A program made the position numbers and the translations under genes. Below the pieces are notes generated by a model. The model did no database searches. It saw only the letters and a list, made by a program, of their open reading frames with translations, and was not told where the DNA came from. This document shows positions 25,701-37,793 of a stretch of 64,000 nt of DNA, one piece after another (position 1 is the first letter of the stretch; each line of letters starts with the position of its first letter). The stretch spans positions 5,304,501 through 5,368,500 of the forward strand of contig JAWUZG010000970.1 of NCBI GenBank assembly GCA_036785705.1, written 5' to 3'. This DNA comes from Acanthornis magna. Its lineage: Eukaryota; Chordata; Aves; Passeriformes; Acanthizidae.

Positions 25701-28700
25701 TCTGATTCAGAGATTCATTTCTATGAATCCGGAAAAATACCTTCATTAAGACCAACTGCCCTAAACTGGCAGAACACAATCCCCTACACTGTTCCTTCCC
25801 TCTATTTTACTGCTTTTATTTTGGAGTTGATTAGTTCCAGACGCTGGAATGACCTCTGCAGGTAAATTATTCCCCTGTCCAAATTCCAGTCCTCACTAAT
25901 AAAAATGGACTGTCAAAATCCAGCCTAGATTTTCCACTTGTTAAGATCCAGGCCATTACCTCCTATTAGGTTATTCTCCATCTCTGCTCAGCCTTCTATC
26001 AGTGAGGGGTCTGTCAGCTCGGAACCAGGACTGGTAACAGTCCCTATGAATTTGGGGAACTACCAGCAGCATCTTCTCTGTTTGCAGCTACACTTTGCAG
26101 AGGTTCTACTCTCCTTACATCTCCAACTGCTGGTGCACAAGGGGCAGGGGGAAGGCAGTAGCAGGGCACCTACTCTGAAAAGAGAGCCAATTTCCCTTAA
26201 CACTGTTTGCCTAGGCAGGGCTCTCATAACTGAGTGCTGACAGCACAGCCCAAGTCAATGAGTTTGCTCAATAGTGCCACATGAACAGACCGGAGTGCTA
26301 CTGCCATATTGCTGCCATGACTGTAGACAAGGTCTTAATATTTAATAAGCAGTATTCATCATACGTGATTCATCATAACTTATTATAAATTATATAATAC
26401 ATACATTCACCTCTCATCCCACCAAGGGACTGGAAGGGCATGACACAATAAAAACCTGAAGTGCACTGTAAACACTGTAAAATAGCCTTCTTAAAATACA
26501 ATATTATTTAAAAGAAAGCTAAGTAAAACAAAGGCAACCTTCTTCTCCCCTTATCAAAATGAGAAATAAAAATCTGGAAATGAAGTGAAAAACCATGTAG
26601 TAAAATATCTGGTTTAAAAAAGAGAAAACAACAAGGGAAACATCAGAAGTAAAAAAGGAATTCCACATCTCAAGGCCACCAAGCCCATACAAAATTACAA
26701 CTGTAAATGTACTGGTTATAAAAGGAGTTCCACAGTTTGCTTCCATTTTGTTTCTTACACATTTTCAGCGACACAACACGTAATTCAGTTCTTAGTGTCT
26801 CCCGGTACCCCACGAAGGTAAGAATGCTCCAATCCCCCACTTTGCAGTTAATGGGGAAAAGGGACTTCAATATAGATTCTCAAATAAAGCACCATTTAGT
26901 TGATCTCCTCAGATATAGTTCCACTGTTTAGCAAAGCATGGCTCAAAACACAAAACTGCTCCTTGGCTCCTTGGCTGCTCCAGGGGTACAGCAGCTCTGA
27001 TGAGGTGAACCTGCACATGCTTCCCAGCACCCTCACTTGGATGCAATGCCTGTCCCAGGTACCCTTGTCCCACCTGGTCTCCAATGTTTGCAGGGAACCT
27101 GCAGCTGACTGGCAAATGGAACAGTACTGAACAGCATCACAGGATAGATGATGGAGTGCATTAAACTTGTATGTCCAGCTCTGGCCCTTCTGTGCACGTG
27201 TGCTTATGCCTGCTCAGAGGCATGATGTACTCTGGCATCTCTTCTCAGGCTCTGCACCAAAGCTCACTCAAGGGCAATGCCCATACCAAAGCACAGGACT
27301 AGTCTCAGCAGATGACCTGGATATGAATAACTTCCTCATGGTCTTCATGAATGAATTCAATATGTCTCGCATTTGTATCAGAACCAGGGAGATGCTGGGC
27401 CACCTCTCCTTAGTACTCAATGCTTCAAAAAATAAGCCGGATCAAATTTAATAATACTAGATTTTCAGTAATCAAAAGAATATATAAATCCTTCTGAGAT
27501 TTAAGCAAATATTTTAAATGCATTAACATTAATGAAAGAACGTATTTCATGCAACAGATAGTATTAAAATCTTCAGATAGTTCCACAGTGTGACATTAAA
27601 TTACTTTTATTTATCTCTCAGTAACCATAACAATAAGAAATCAAGACTAGACTTTTTTCTTATTCACTGAGACAACTCACATTAAAGATACAGCTTTGAG
27701 AATTAAATCATCAAAGTAAAAATATGGCCTGTGAGGAAAAAATAGTCTTACATTTTTAAGACTAATAAACTAATAAACAATCTGAGCACAATATAGCTGC
27801 ATTTAGATCATAAGCCATATTATCAAGAGAAAAATATATAACTTTTTAAGGAAATTAAACAGACCAACTGAAAATATTCAAATTATCAGATATGGTGTGT
27901 GAAAGTCCATCATCTCTGATTAAAGTAACTCAGCTCTTCACAAAATGAAACCTTAACTGTTAACAGTTATACCAAGAGAAATGTTGCTGAAAAAATTCAA
28001 TAGCTTAAGGAAAAAGATGCAACTGATGATGAAAAAAAAAAAACATTCCCTCCAAACACTTTTCATTCCGTCACAAACTACCATATTATAGTTCTTAATT
28101 TCACTATTTTCATTTTCCCATTGCATCAGAGTTTGGACATGTAGGGAGGAAGCCTTCAAAAATCTCCACATTGTAAAACCTTAGTAATCAGATTGTTACA
28201 CAAAATTTCACAAACACACCTAAATTTTACAATACTTGCAGGAGACAAAATTGAGATTTTTATGCTGATTCCATTTTGCATTGGTATTGTCCTACAGTTA
28301 TCAGAGAAGATATTTCTGTTACCTCAACAAAGAAAATCAATCTCATAAATTACACTAGAATAACAATTCTCCCACTGAAAGCTGTGAATTTAAGCCTAGA
28401 CTTTTCATATTTAATTTGTTAGAAAGTTGTCTCCTTCCAGTCCATGACCAAGATGTGGCACAAAATTCACTCCTTTGGATTGTATAAAATTTCTCTAGGT
28501 GTTAGGTTATCCCACAGATGATTAAGCAATTCACCTTTTCCTGCTTACCTATTCTTCAGATTCTAAGTTTTCATTTATAGGTAGTAAGTTCACCCTCACA
28601 AAGAAACACAAAGAAGTATAGATCTGGATGTGTGTAGAATTACTATCAATACCTGTTAACTCTGAAACCTAACAAAATTGCAATGTTGATGTTATTTTAC

Positions 28701-30423
28701 TGTTCAATCATTTCAGCACAACATATAAATTCCGTGCACATCTTCCACAATGTCAGATTGTGTCAACTTACATAACTCATTCTTAATTTTCTCCTACCAA
28801 TGTACAAAGCCCTTCTAGTTTACCTTTGAAAATGTTTGTGGTGTGATAAAGAATTCTTATATTGATTTACCATATTGACATACATGTCAATGCAATATGC
28901 TGTACAGAAAAGCTAAAAATCCTGCCTGCAAAATGGGTTAAATTAGACAGTAGTATGAATACAGCAGATTTGTTTTACTGAGTACATAATTCAGTACTTA
29001 AGTAAGTAAAACACCACAGTTTTATACTTATCTGAAATTGCCACGCAGCTGCTAGTGCAAAGCTACTAAAATCATCTGGAGAGCTCAAAGTCATTCTGCC
29101 AGCAGAGTATAGAATACCATCTTTGCCTGATCCCTGGGGATATTTCCTCCTAAAGGGTCTTCTCCCTCAAGGCACACACAGTAGCTGAAATCATTGCCCT
29201 CATTACCCGTTTGCACAGAGCTTGGTTTGTATTTATGCACCTGCATCTTTCTGGATTAGGACTGATAAAATTAAAACTCCATGATTCTTTATAATGAAAA
29301 TCAGACTACAAAAGTGATTCATGTTACAGAGAACTTCTCTTGGGCAACCACAAGTTTTATTTACCACCTAACAAAAATCTAACATACCAAGGCACAAAAA
29401 TCACAAATAACTCAAAATCCCAGTTCTCCTAAGGTCCTTAAATTTTTTTCTTTCCCATCTTTATTTTTGCTGCTCTTTCATTGTCCCATTTTCTCCTCTT
29501 TCTCTTTTCTGTAAGTGAATTTTTTTTCTTATTGGTGCTTATATGAATATTCTTCCACTTCAGATAGCTCATGTGAGAAAAGAAGTGTTGCTACTGTAGA
29601 AAAGGTGAAGGGATATAATTGCAAAAGTATGTTCTTTATTCAAAATAGACTCATTCTACTTTTCTTCACCCAGTAAGTACAGTGCATAAAAATCCCCTTT
29701 TAGTGGTACATACATTTTTTTAGAAGTTGGACCCTTGATATTGAGAGTTCTAGTTCCTTTTATACTGTATGCATTAGCACAAATATTAAGGCCACAAAGA
29801 CCCTATCAGTCTTCTCTGAATTCATACAACATTTCAAACTCACTGTTTGCTGTTAGTGCTGGTGAATGCAAAGATGATAAAGGTTACTTACCAGAAGATG
29901 GACAGTTGAATGCATTATTATTTCATGTTGGGTAGCTGATCCCTAGCTAAGAAGGGCAGGAGATTTCTCTAAATTAAACTTTCCTTTCTTTCCATCCCTG
30001 GAAGTTCCCTAAATGCCAAAGAATGAGCACATTAAAGAACATCTATTTTGGAACATCTGTTACGGTTTGCCCTCTTCATCGCTCTCTTAGATTTCTTTAT
30101 GATTTTTTACAGTTTTTGTCTATGCATATTGGTTTTGTTCCTAATAGGGAAGAGGGCAAGCTTTCCATCAAAAGCCCAACTTCCCAACACTGACCCTCCC
30201 CCACCTGTACCCTGTACCCTTCCCTTAAATAAGGCAGACTATGACGACATCTGATCATGACATATATTGCTGTTTGCCTGGGGAACCCTGCACAATTACT
30301 TAGTATGTATTTGGCTGCTGGCACTATAGGCTAATGAAAGCCCGGCAATACATGTGAACGGTCTCTGGTGCACAGTAATTCAGGCTTCTGAGTGGAAGGA
30401 AAGCATAGCATGTCTGACATATT

Positions 30424-30521
30424 TTGCTTTTTACAAGTTAGTTTGTTTGGGGTTTTTTTTGTTTGTTTGGTTTTGGTTTTTTTTACAAGTTCTGCTTTTT
30501 ACAATATTTGCTTTTTACAAT
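30424..30521 (+). repeat. T-rich tract with repeated CTTTTTACAA
   Basis: The motif CTTTTTACAA occurs at the start and twice near the end, with a further TTTTTACAAGTT copy between. These flank a TTTG/TTTGG-rich core with long T runs. It is low-complexity, slippage-prone sequence. Confidence 0.75.
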
Positions 30522-33500
30522 TTCAAAGGAGAGGGCACAGATTGGTGGCCAATGACAGAAATTCAGCTCACAACTTTGACAAGGAACTGGAAATAAAAGC
30601 TGTAAGGTGGGAAGCAGATGAACCTAGTATTCTATGAGTCCTGTGAGAACCTGTTTAAAAATTCAAATCACATAGTTTGGGGAGAGGAGAATATCCAGCT
30701 AAGGAAGGAAGCATCCAATTAAACCTAGTAAAAGCACCTCACAGCAGAATCAGTGTTCAGCAAAATGTACCCCATAATATATTCAAACTCTTACTGGAGC
30801 AATCTGACCAGCAAGTATGGTAAAGCAACAGTGGTTTATCACTGAGTTCCTGGTTTCATCCCTGTGGTGTCTTTAACAACTTTACACTCTCTGCTGTGGT
30901 CTTTACACAGCCCTGTGGGGCAGCTCCATCAAGGGTCTCATTACAGGTTGTTCAGCTGTTAAGACTTTATTGAGACTCTTGAAAGAGCCATCCCACAGAG
31001 AGGCATACTGTAGGAGTCCAGTTGAGATCCAGGAGGAAACCTTAACAGTGGCAGCAACTCTGTATGCAGGAGATCACACTCTGAGATTGGACTACATCAT
31101 GAAACAGGTGAATCTTCATTATAAACCTATTTAGCTGCACATGTACCTTCAGAAATTCCCAGATACAAAAGTATCACAGCCTTTCAAAAGCAACCAGTCC
31201 CATTTGATATCTGCAGCAAGTTCTCATGATGTGGCTCAGAAGGGTGAGACATTATTTCAAATGAAAATGTTGGCTGGAAGCTGCAGAAACTTATAGTATG
31301 CATTCCTCCAGATCTTGTAAATCCTGAACTGAATTAACATCCTTCTTTTTATTATTATCCGAAATCAGTTCTAGTGGCTGTTTACAATGAGCTTTTGTCA
31401 GGAGTTCCCAAGCACTTTATGTTTTTTAAGTGTATTCACTTTAGGTCTTGCAATGTATGCCAAGACTTACCATCACTAAAGCAAGTTTAAATCACACAGC
31501 AAGAGCTTTTGGTTTGCACCCCTCCCCCACCCCCAATCCTTCCCTCCTCCACAGATTGAAAGCTGAAACTATAAAAAATAGCTAAAAAAATAGTAGGCAG
31601 CATTGCCATTTTGCCTGGTTTTGAGCAGCTATTTGCCAGTCAATGATAATAAACCACTCTGCAGCAGCCACTGAAACTGTCTTTTGTACACTGAAAATAC
31701 CCTAAAATAGATCTGCATAAAGATAACCAAGTGGCTGACAAACATTTGGACACTATTCTTGAAATACATTGATCTTGCCTTTTCACGTGTCAAACTCCCA
31801 CTGGATTATAAATGTGTTGGATTAGATTTCTAGGAAAGGTTTAAGAATACAGCACAGGTTAAAACGCTTTACATGTAAGAGGCACATCCCAGCACAGCTG
31901 AACTGCATGAAAGATCTCCTGGTTAGTAACATCTTGTCATAGCGAGACCTCTTTGTAATAACATGCCACAAACGAAGCAAAAAAGCAAAAAGACACCACG
32001 CGACTTAGTTTTGCCAAAATAGGAAGTGGCAGGCGGCTTTCTTCAAATAGGGCACGGTGGCACATCCTAACAGGACTACATTTTATGGAATATAATGTTT
32101 CTAATCTATGCAAATGCTTGTCTTCATATATATACATATGCCCCTCTATATGGATACATAATTTAAACAAATCAGTTTCCTACATCACTTTAATTTTTAT
32201 ATTATTGTTCTGTTTATTTTTTCAGCATTACAGTAATTGAAAAATATCTCCTGGTAAAAGATGCTATTAATTTAAGTGCATTCATAGTGTGTTATGTCAC
32301 TAATAGACTTGGGTAGCACTATTTCTTTATCCTTTTTTCAAAACATTATTTTATTGTCCTCCTAATTTCCAAGATTTTACTTCCACTTAAAGTCGAGTGA
32401 GGGCTTTGCAGAATTCTATTATATTATTGTCCTATCATTATTCTAACTCCATTACACAGCAACATAAAACCAGCATCAGCTTCCATTTGTCATATTACCG
32501 ATTTTGAGGATTATGTCAGATCTCAGACTATGTGTACATGCCTACTAAACATAATTTGGAATTGGGCAAAAAGTAATCACTGATTCCTTCTAAAAATGCT
32601 TTTGAAGAAAATATTATTTAACTATTCTGTAAGAGCTCAGGCATCTGACTTTGACCCATGCAGCCCTTTAGAAGAACATAGCTATATTTGCAAATTATAA
32701 AGATGACATTTAAAGGTACACAGAGACATAGAGATTTGAACTTCTTTGTCCATACTACCAGCTGAGGTGACAAAAGCCAGTCCTGGTGTGGCAGTCACAC
32801 AGTTATGCTCACAAGGTGCTCCATAAGTGCACACTGTGCACCTCTCTAACACAGCTTCTCTGCCCAGAGAAGCTGTCTTATGTCTGGCTCCAAATGGAAC
32901 ACAGAGAACCTGGAGCAAGGAGAACCTTGGGTCCACCTTTCTTACAAGTCAGATCTTTCAGTAACCAAAAGATGATTTAGCACACCTGATGTGCTTTATG
33001 GAATTGGACTGCTGTTGCCTTCCTAATATCTTCTTAAATTGTGCCCAGCTTTGAAGATATGCAAAAGACAGCCAGGGCTGGTTTGAAATAGCCAACACTT
33101 CTGCTGTCTGTTCCTTACAGCTGTCATAAAGCAAAGAAAAATCAGGTGTTAATCTGGCAAAAGGAAGGTTCAGGCTCATGCCCAATCATTTCCTGTGGCA
33201 CCTTCACCAGCTCTTTTCATCTCACACGCAGGTGTTGCTGGGCTGTCAGAGTATAGAGAAATCCTGGACCAAAGGAGCATTTTAGTTGGAGTGGCTGCAT
33301 GGGCAAATATTGCCAGCATGCCGCTTCCTCTAGTCACAGGAAGCAGGATGCAATAATTTGTATTTCAATCATTGTGAAGTAAACAACTTGTATGTGTTAG
33401 TGTGTACTTTGGACATGCACTGTTTTAATAGCAGGGGTTTTACTTAACATTATTCTAGTGACTTTCCTCCAAAGAGTATTTGTGGATACCACAACTCCCT

Positions 33501-33949
33501 AAGTGGCAACAATGGATAAACATCAGCTTGAGAAATGCAGGTCTATATCATTTATGAAACTGCAATTCTCCCGTAAATAACCCAGTTGTTTAAATAATAT
33601 GTATCTATGTAATTGAGTTTTCTGTATACAAATAAATAAGGCTTTATTGCAACGTCAGAAGTTAACAAACCAGTCAATAAAATCAATAACTCACTTTTTC
33701 TTGCTTATATATCTAACTTTTCTCCACCTTTCCTATGTTCTCTGTTTGTTCTGGTTACATATTAACACTCCGAAGGATATATAGCTCTTGTGGTACTGTT
33801 CAGTAAATAGTGATCGGAAGTCTGAAGAAACACCACCTCAGCAATTCAGTACTCTTCCTATTTATTGTGTACTGTAACATATACCTGACTGGTATAAATC
33901 ACGGAGAAAGAAACTGTCTTGATCTGTACATCAGAGCGCTACAGATTTT

Positions 33950-34330
33950 GAATGTGAATGATTATATCATGGTCTAAGTAAATTATGTTCATTCATTTAG
34001 CTAAATGTTGATACACTTAGCTAAAGTTTCTCCAGGCCTGGATTACATTGTCATATAACCATTGTCAAGCAGCACTGCCAGATTATAACACTGAGCTGCT
34101 TATGCCTGTGTGGTTACAGCTGTGTCATAATGTTCTATTATGCTTCACATTTTTCAAATATTTATAACTTGGCTGTAAAATTTGCTTTGGCCTGAAACTT
34201 GGTGAACCAGAAGTATAATTCTACAAATCTTTACTCAAGAAAGTTGGCCATTCTATTTCAGTCAGAGTGTTTCCATTAGCTGGGTTCTGCCAGATTACAA
34301 GTCAAGGTCAAAGTTTATGAGTCCGGTTGT
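33950..34330. promoter_or_regulatory. Possible conserved non-coding element
   Basis: Two TTAGCTAA palindromes lie exactly 20 bp apart (33997-34004 and 34017-34024). A nuclear-receptor-type monomer site TCAAGGTCA lies at 34302-34310, followed by AAGTTTA so that it resembles a DR1 arrangement. The segment between is non-repetitive. This is motif-level evidence only. Confidence 0.25.
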
Positions 34331-35066
34331 TTTATTTTCTTAATGAAAAATGGATCGGGTCCTCTTAAAAATATTCTTTAAAGAAAAGACAATATATGGA
34401 AGGACTGGGAAATAAGGCTTGATTTTGCAACGTGACTAGGTCCCTAACTCAAAAATCCCTTGTTTTCAAGTACTTTGAGGCATAAAAAAAATTAACAGCC
34501 AAGATGCTGCAATGTAAAAACTAGCCACAGGGCAAATGCACTAAATTTTCTTCCACTAATTACATTTTCTTGTGGGTTTTCATCTGGGATCTAGCACACC
34601 TCCTGAACAGTGTAAAATTGGGAGGGCTCCAAATGAGCCATTCTCATCTATCAGGAATACAAACATGCTCACAAAAGCTATCTTATTATGTATGCTCCAT
34701 ACTGGCTCCTTATTCAAAAATATTTTAACAGATGTCATGCTGGATAAATATAATGGCTCATCTGAGGATTAGAAACACTTTACGCACAGTAGAAACAAAT
34801 TTGGACAGGATTTCTCAAATTGAGTTAAGTCCTTAATGCACACCCACAGGCTTACTTAGACCTATAGATACAATATATTTTCTTTCATTCTCCTTAGCTA
34901 GCTGAGCACATGATCTGTTATCAACAAAAATTTTCCTGTTCTGATGCTGCTCTCTTGGTTCACTGCTGAAATATATCCTAACTCTGCATATGGGTTCTGG
35001 AAGAGATTTCTGTGAAGCACTGGATGGAGGACAAATGCAAACCCTTTCTGCATGGCTGCAGCAGCC

Positions 35067-35110
35067 TATACCTTACCTATACCTTACCTAGCCTTACCTA
35101 TACCTTACCT
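35067..35110 (+). repeat. 11-bp minisatellite (CTATACCTTAC-type, 4 units)
   Basis: Four units of CTATACCTTAC occur, the third changed and one base shorter (CTAGCCTTAC). CTGCAG-containing sequence flanks both sides (35057 side and 35110 side). Confidence 0.9.
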
Positions 35111-35360
35111 GCAGAGAAACACAGGAGGTGCATGTTTTAAAAGAGCATCCTCTGAATCTTTTCTTTTTGAAAAATGACCACAGACAGGGTTTGCCCAAAA
35201 CAGCAGAGTAGCAGCTCATTCCTGCTCTTTGTTAACCTACACTTGTGAGCAGTCTACTAAAATAAATGTGAGCAAGAAGCACTCATGACGCTTCTTTATG
35301 CTCCTGGGTACAACACCCCTGTGGATAGCAGTGTGGTACTACTCCGGTCTTAGAGAGGCT

Positions 35361-35390
35361 GTAAGGCTTTGAAAGGCTTTGCAAGGCTTC
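35361..35390 (+). repeat. Three 10-bp units (AAGGCTTTG-type)
   Basis: GTAAGGCTTT, GAAAGGCTTT and GCAAGGCTTC stand head to tail. It is a very short tandem repeat. Confidence 0.8.
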
Positions 35391-37328
35391 ATAACAATTT
35401 AAATATTTTCTTATAGTTTACACTATTTTGTTTGGTATTGAAAAACCTGGCCCTTGCAGCTGCACAGATGCAAGTACATAGTTAATATCAAGTGATATCT
35501 GTTGTGAATAGCATGAAAATTCCTTTCATGGAAGTTACTTTCTTTTCCATGAGTTTCATTTGATGTCATATAGTAACACTGAGACAAATTGAGGCGGTAA
35601 GATACAGGCTTGCTGTTTTATATCAAATGAGACGTGTTAAAGAGTTCTGACTTTGGCAAAGTTTGAGATCTTAAGCACTGGTTTATATGACAGTGCATGC
35701 AGCCTGGCCTTTTGGAATGGCATAATGACTGTGTTGTGTCATATGCTGAGGCTGGAGGTTATCACAGTTGGCTGCTAGAAGGAATGCTGTACATTCTCAG
35801 GGGAGCCTGCACTGCAGGTGAGGTCTGTAAGTACAGTCCTTACCTATACTTCCATGCTGGGACACCTTAGCAACAGTCCTGGCAGTTCAGCCACTCTTAA
35901 ATACCAGTGGGCTAAGCAGGAGAACACTACAGTTCTGCTCTGCAGCACACAAAGTGCCAGGCAAGGGATCAAGCAGCACAAATATCAGCTCTCCTAAGCC
36001 ACAAGCAGCAGACTTAGAGGAAGATGGAGAGCAACACAGTGAATGTGCGTTCATCTAGCAGCATGTCTGTCAGTACTTGCTGTTTTTAGTAGGCATCTAT
36101 GTTTCTACATCAGCCTTTCTAGGGATAGCTCCCCAAAATATTAGGCCACCATCAAGTAAGGCAGAGTAACTGCTGACTTACTGGAACATGCTATACACTG
36201 TACCCATAGGAGTAGGGTCCACCCTTCAGAGAGTGAAGGCATGGCAGCTCTGGCTACCTACAGCATTGGGCAGCATGAGGAGTGGGCCCCTGTGCTTGAG
36301 CTCCAGGCACTGAAATAATTTCGTATCAGAACTTCAGACTGACCCACTATGGGAGACAGAACTCAGGGAGTAGAAAAGTGGTTTAGGTACTGCAAAGAAT
36401 ACTGACATTTATGTCTCATGTCTAGGTAAAGGGGGTGCTGTTTTAACTTTCATTCATTTCCTGTTGAAGTACAGTGTTCTAAAGGGTTGGCTTCTCATTC
36501 CTGCTCAGTTTCCCCTTTTTCAGTGCTGTTTACCTCCTCTTTTGTGAGGATCCTTGGACAAAACCCCTGAAACAGTGACTTCAGGAATATTAAAAATATA
36601 TGGGGTTAATTGCTTATGTTTTTAAAGGCAGGGTGGCTCTTAGGAAAAAAAAAACCCAAAACAACTCAAATGGACACACTCTACTCTTCTACTAACCAAA
36701 GACATAGATACCTAAATATTTCAGAACAATAACATAATGCAATAAGAGTCAGCATAATAACATCTATCAGAAAGAACAACTTAAAAGAAAAGCATTGCAT
36801 TTTCTGTATGGAACGATATATAATGATCATTGCCGAGGAATGGATCAATCTGGCTCCAGTGGAGCAACTGCAGAAGCATTCAAAACGGTAACTACAAGCT
36901 CTGGTGAGATACTTTTCTTCCCAGTGTCATCTCATTCTATTGCCTCTGAGAAAGGCTGAAAGTCATGCTGAAAAAGAAATCCAGAGACAGTTTTCTCTCT
37001 CTGCCCCCATTTCTGAAAATCTTGATTTTACTAATAATTCTCTATTGGCCATCAAATTTCAGTTGTAACACACTGAGTCCAACTACAACCACCACAAATC
37101 CTGGGTTTTATGGGTTTGCAGTGTTTGAGGATTAAGAGAAAAGCCTGAGACAAAACAACATATGCATAATTTTCATTTGAAAAGGAAACCTTTTTGTTTC
37201 AAAATCCTTTTGCAATTTAAATTTTATACAATTGATGGGAATAATGCTGGTAATTTCGAGTGTCATTATCATAATTCTCCTGCTTTAATATCATTTTATA
37301 TTTCAAAATTTAATTTACACTTTTTAAA

Positions 37329-37793
37329 GGGGAGGGGAGGGGAGGGGAGGGGAGGGGAGGGGAGGGGAGGGGAGGGGAGGGGAGGGGAGGGGAGGGGAGG
37401 GGAGGGGAGGGGAGGGGAGGGGAGGGGAGGGGAGGGGAGGGGAGGGGAGGGGAGGGGAGGGGAGGGGAGGGGAGGGGAGGGGAGGGGAGGGGAGGGGAGG
37501 GGAGGGGAGGGGAGGGGAGGGGAGGGGAGGGGAGGGGAGGGGAGGGGAGGGGAGGGGAGGGGAGGGGAGGGGAGGGAAGGGAAGGGAAGGGAAGGGAAGG
37601 GAAGGGAAGGGAAGGGAAGGGAAGGGAAGGGAAGGGAAGGGAAGGGAAGGGAAGGGAAGGGAAGGGAAGGGAAGGGAAGGGAAGGGAAGGGAAGGGAAGG
37701 GAAGGGAAGGGAAGGGAAGGGAAGGGAAGGGAAGGGAAGGGAAGGGAAGGGAAGGGAAGGGAAGGGAAGGGAAGGGAAGGGAAGGGAAGGGAA
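37329..37793 (+). repeat. Compound pentanucleotide array (GGGGA)49(GGGAA)44
   Basis: The array has 49 perfect GGGGA units (37329-37573) followed directly by 44 perfect GGGAA units (37574-37793). No interruption was seen in either block and the boundary is a single base change. The plus strand is pure purine and the minus strand pure pyrimidine. Because the period is not a multiple of three and no stop arises, all frames stay open on both strands, which produces spurious long open frames (about 187-239 codons). POU6F2 is transcribed from the minus strand, so its pre-mRNA would carry the pyrimidine version. The true copy number may differ from this sequence, because such arrays assemble badly. 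Confidence 0.99.

Noticed and set aside
26900..27130. Overlapping open frames on both strands in a GC-richer patch, considered as an old mobile element
   Set aside because: No CR1 or LTR block could be matched, and no terminal repeats were found.
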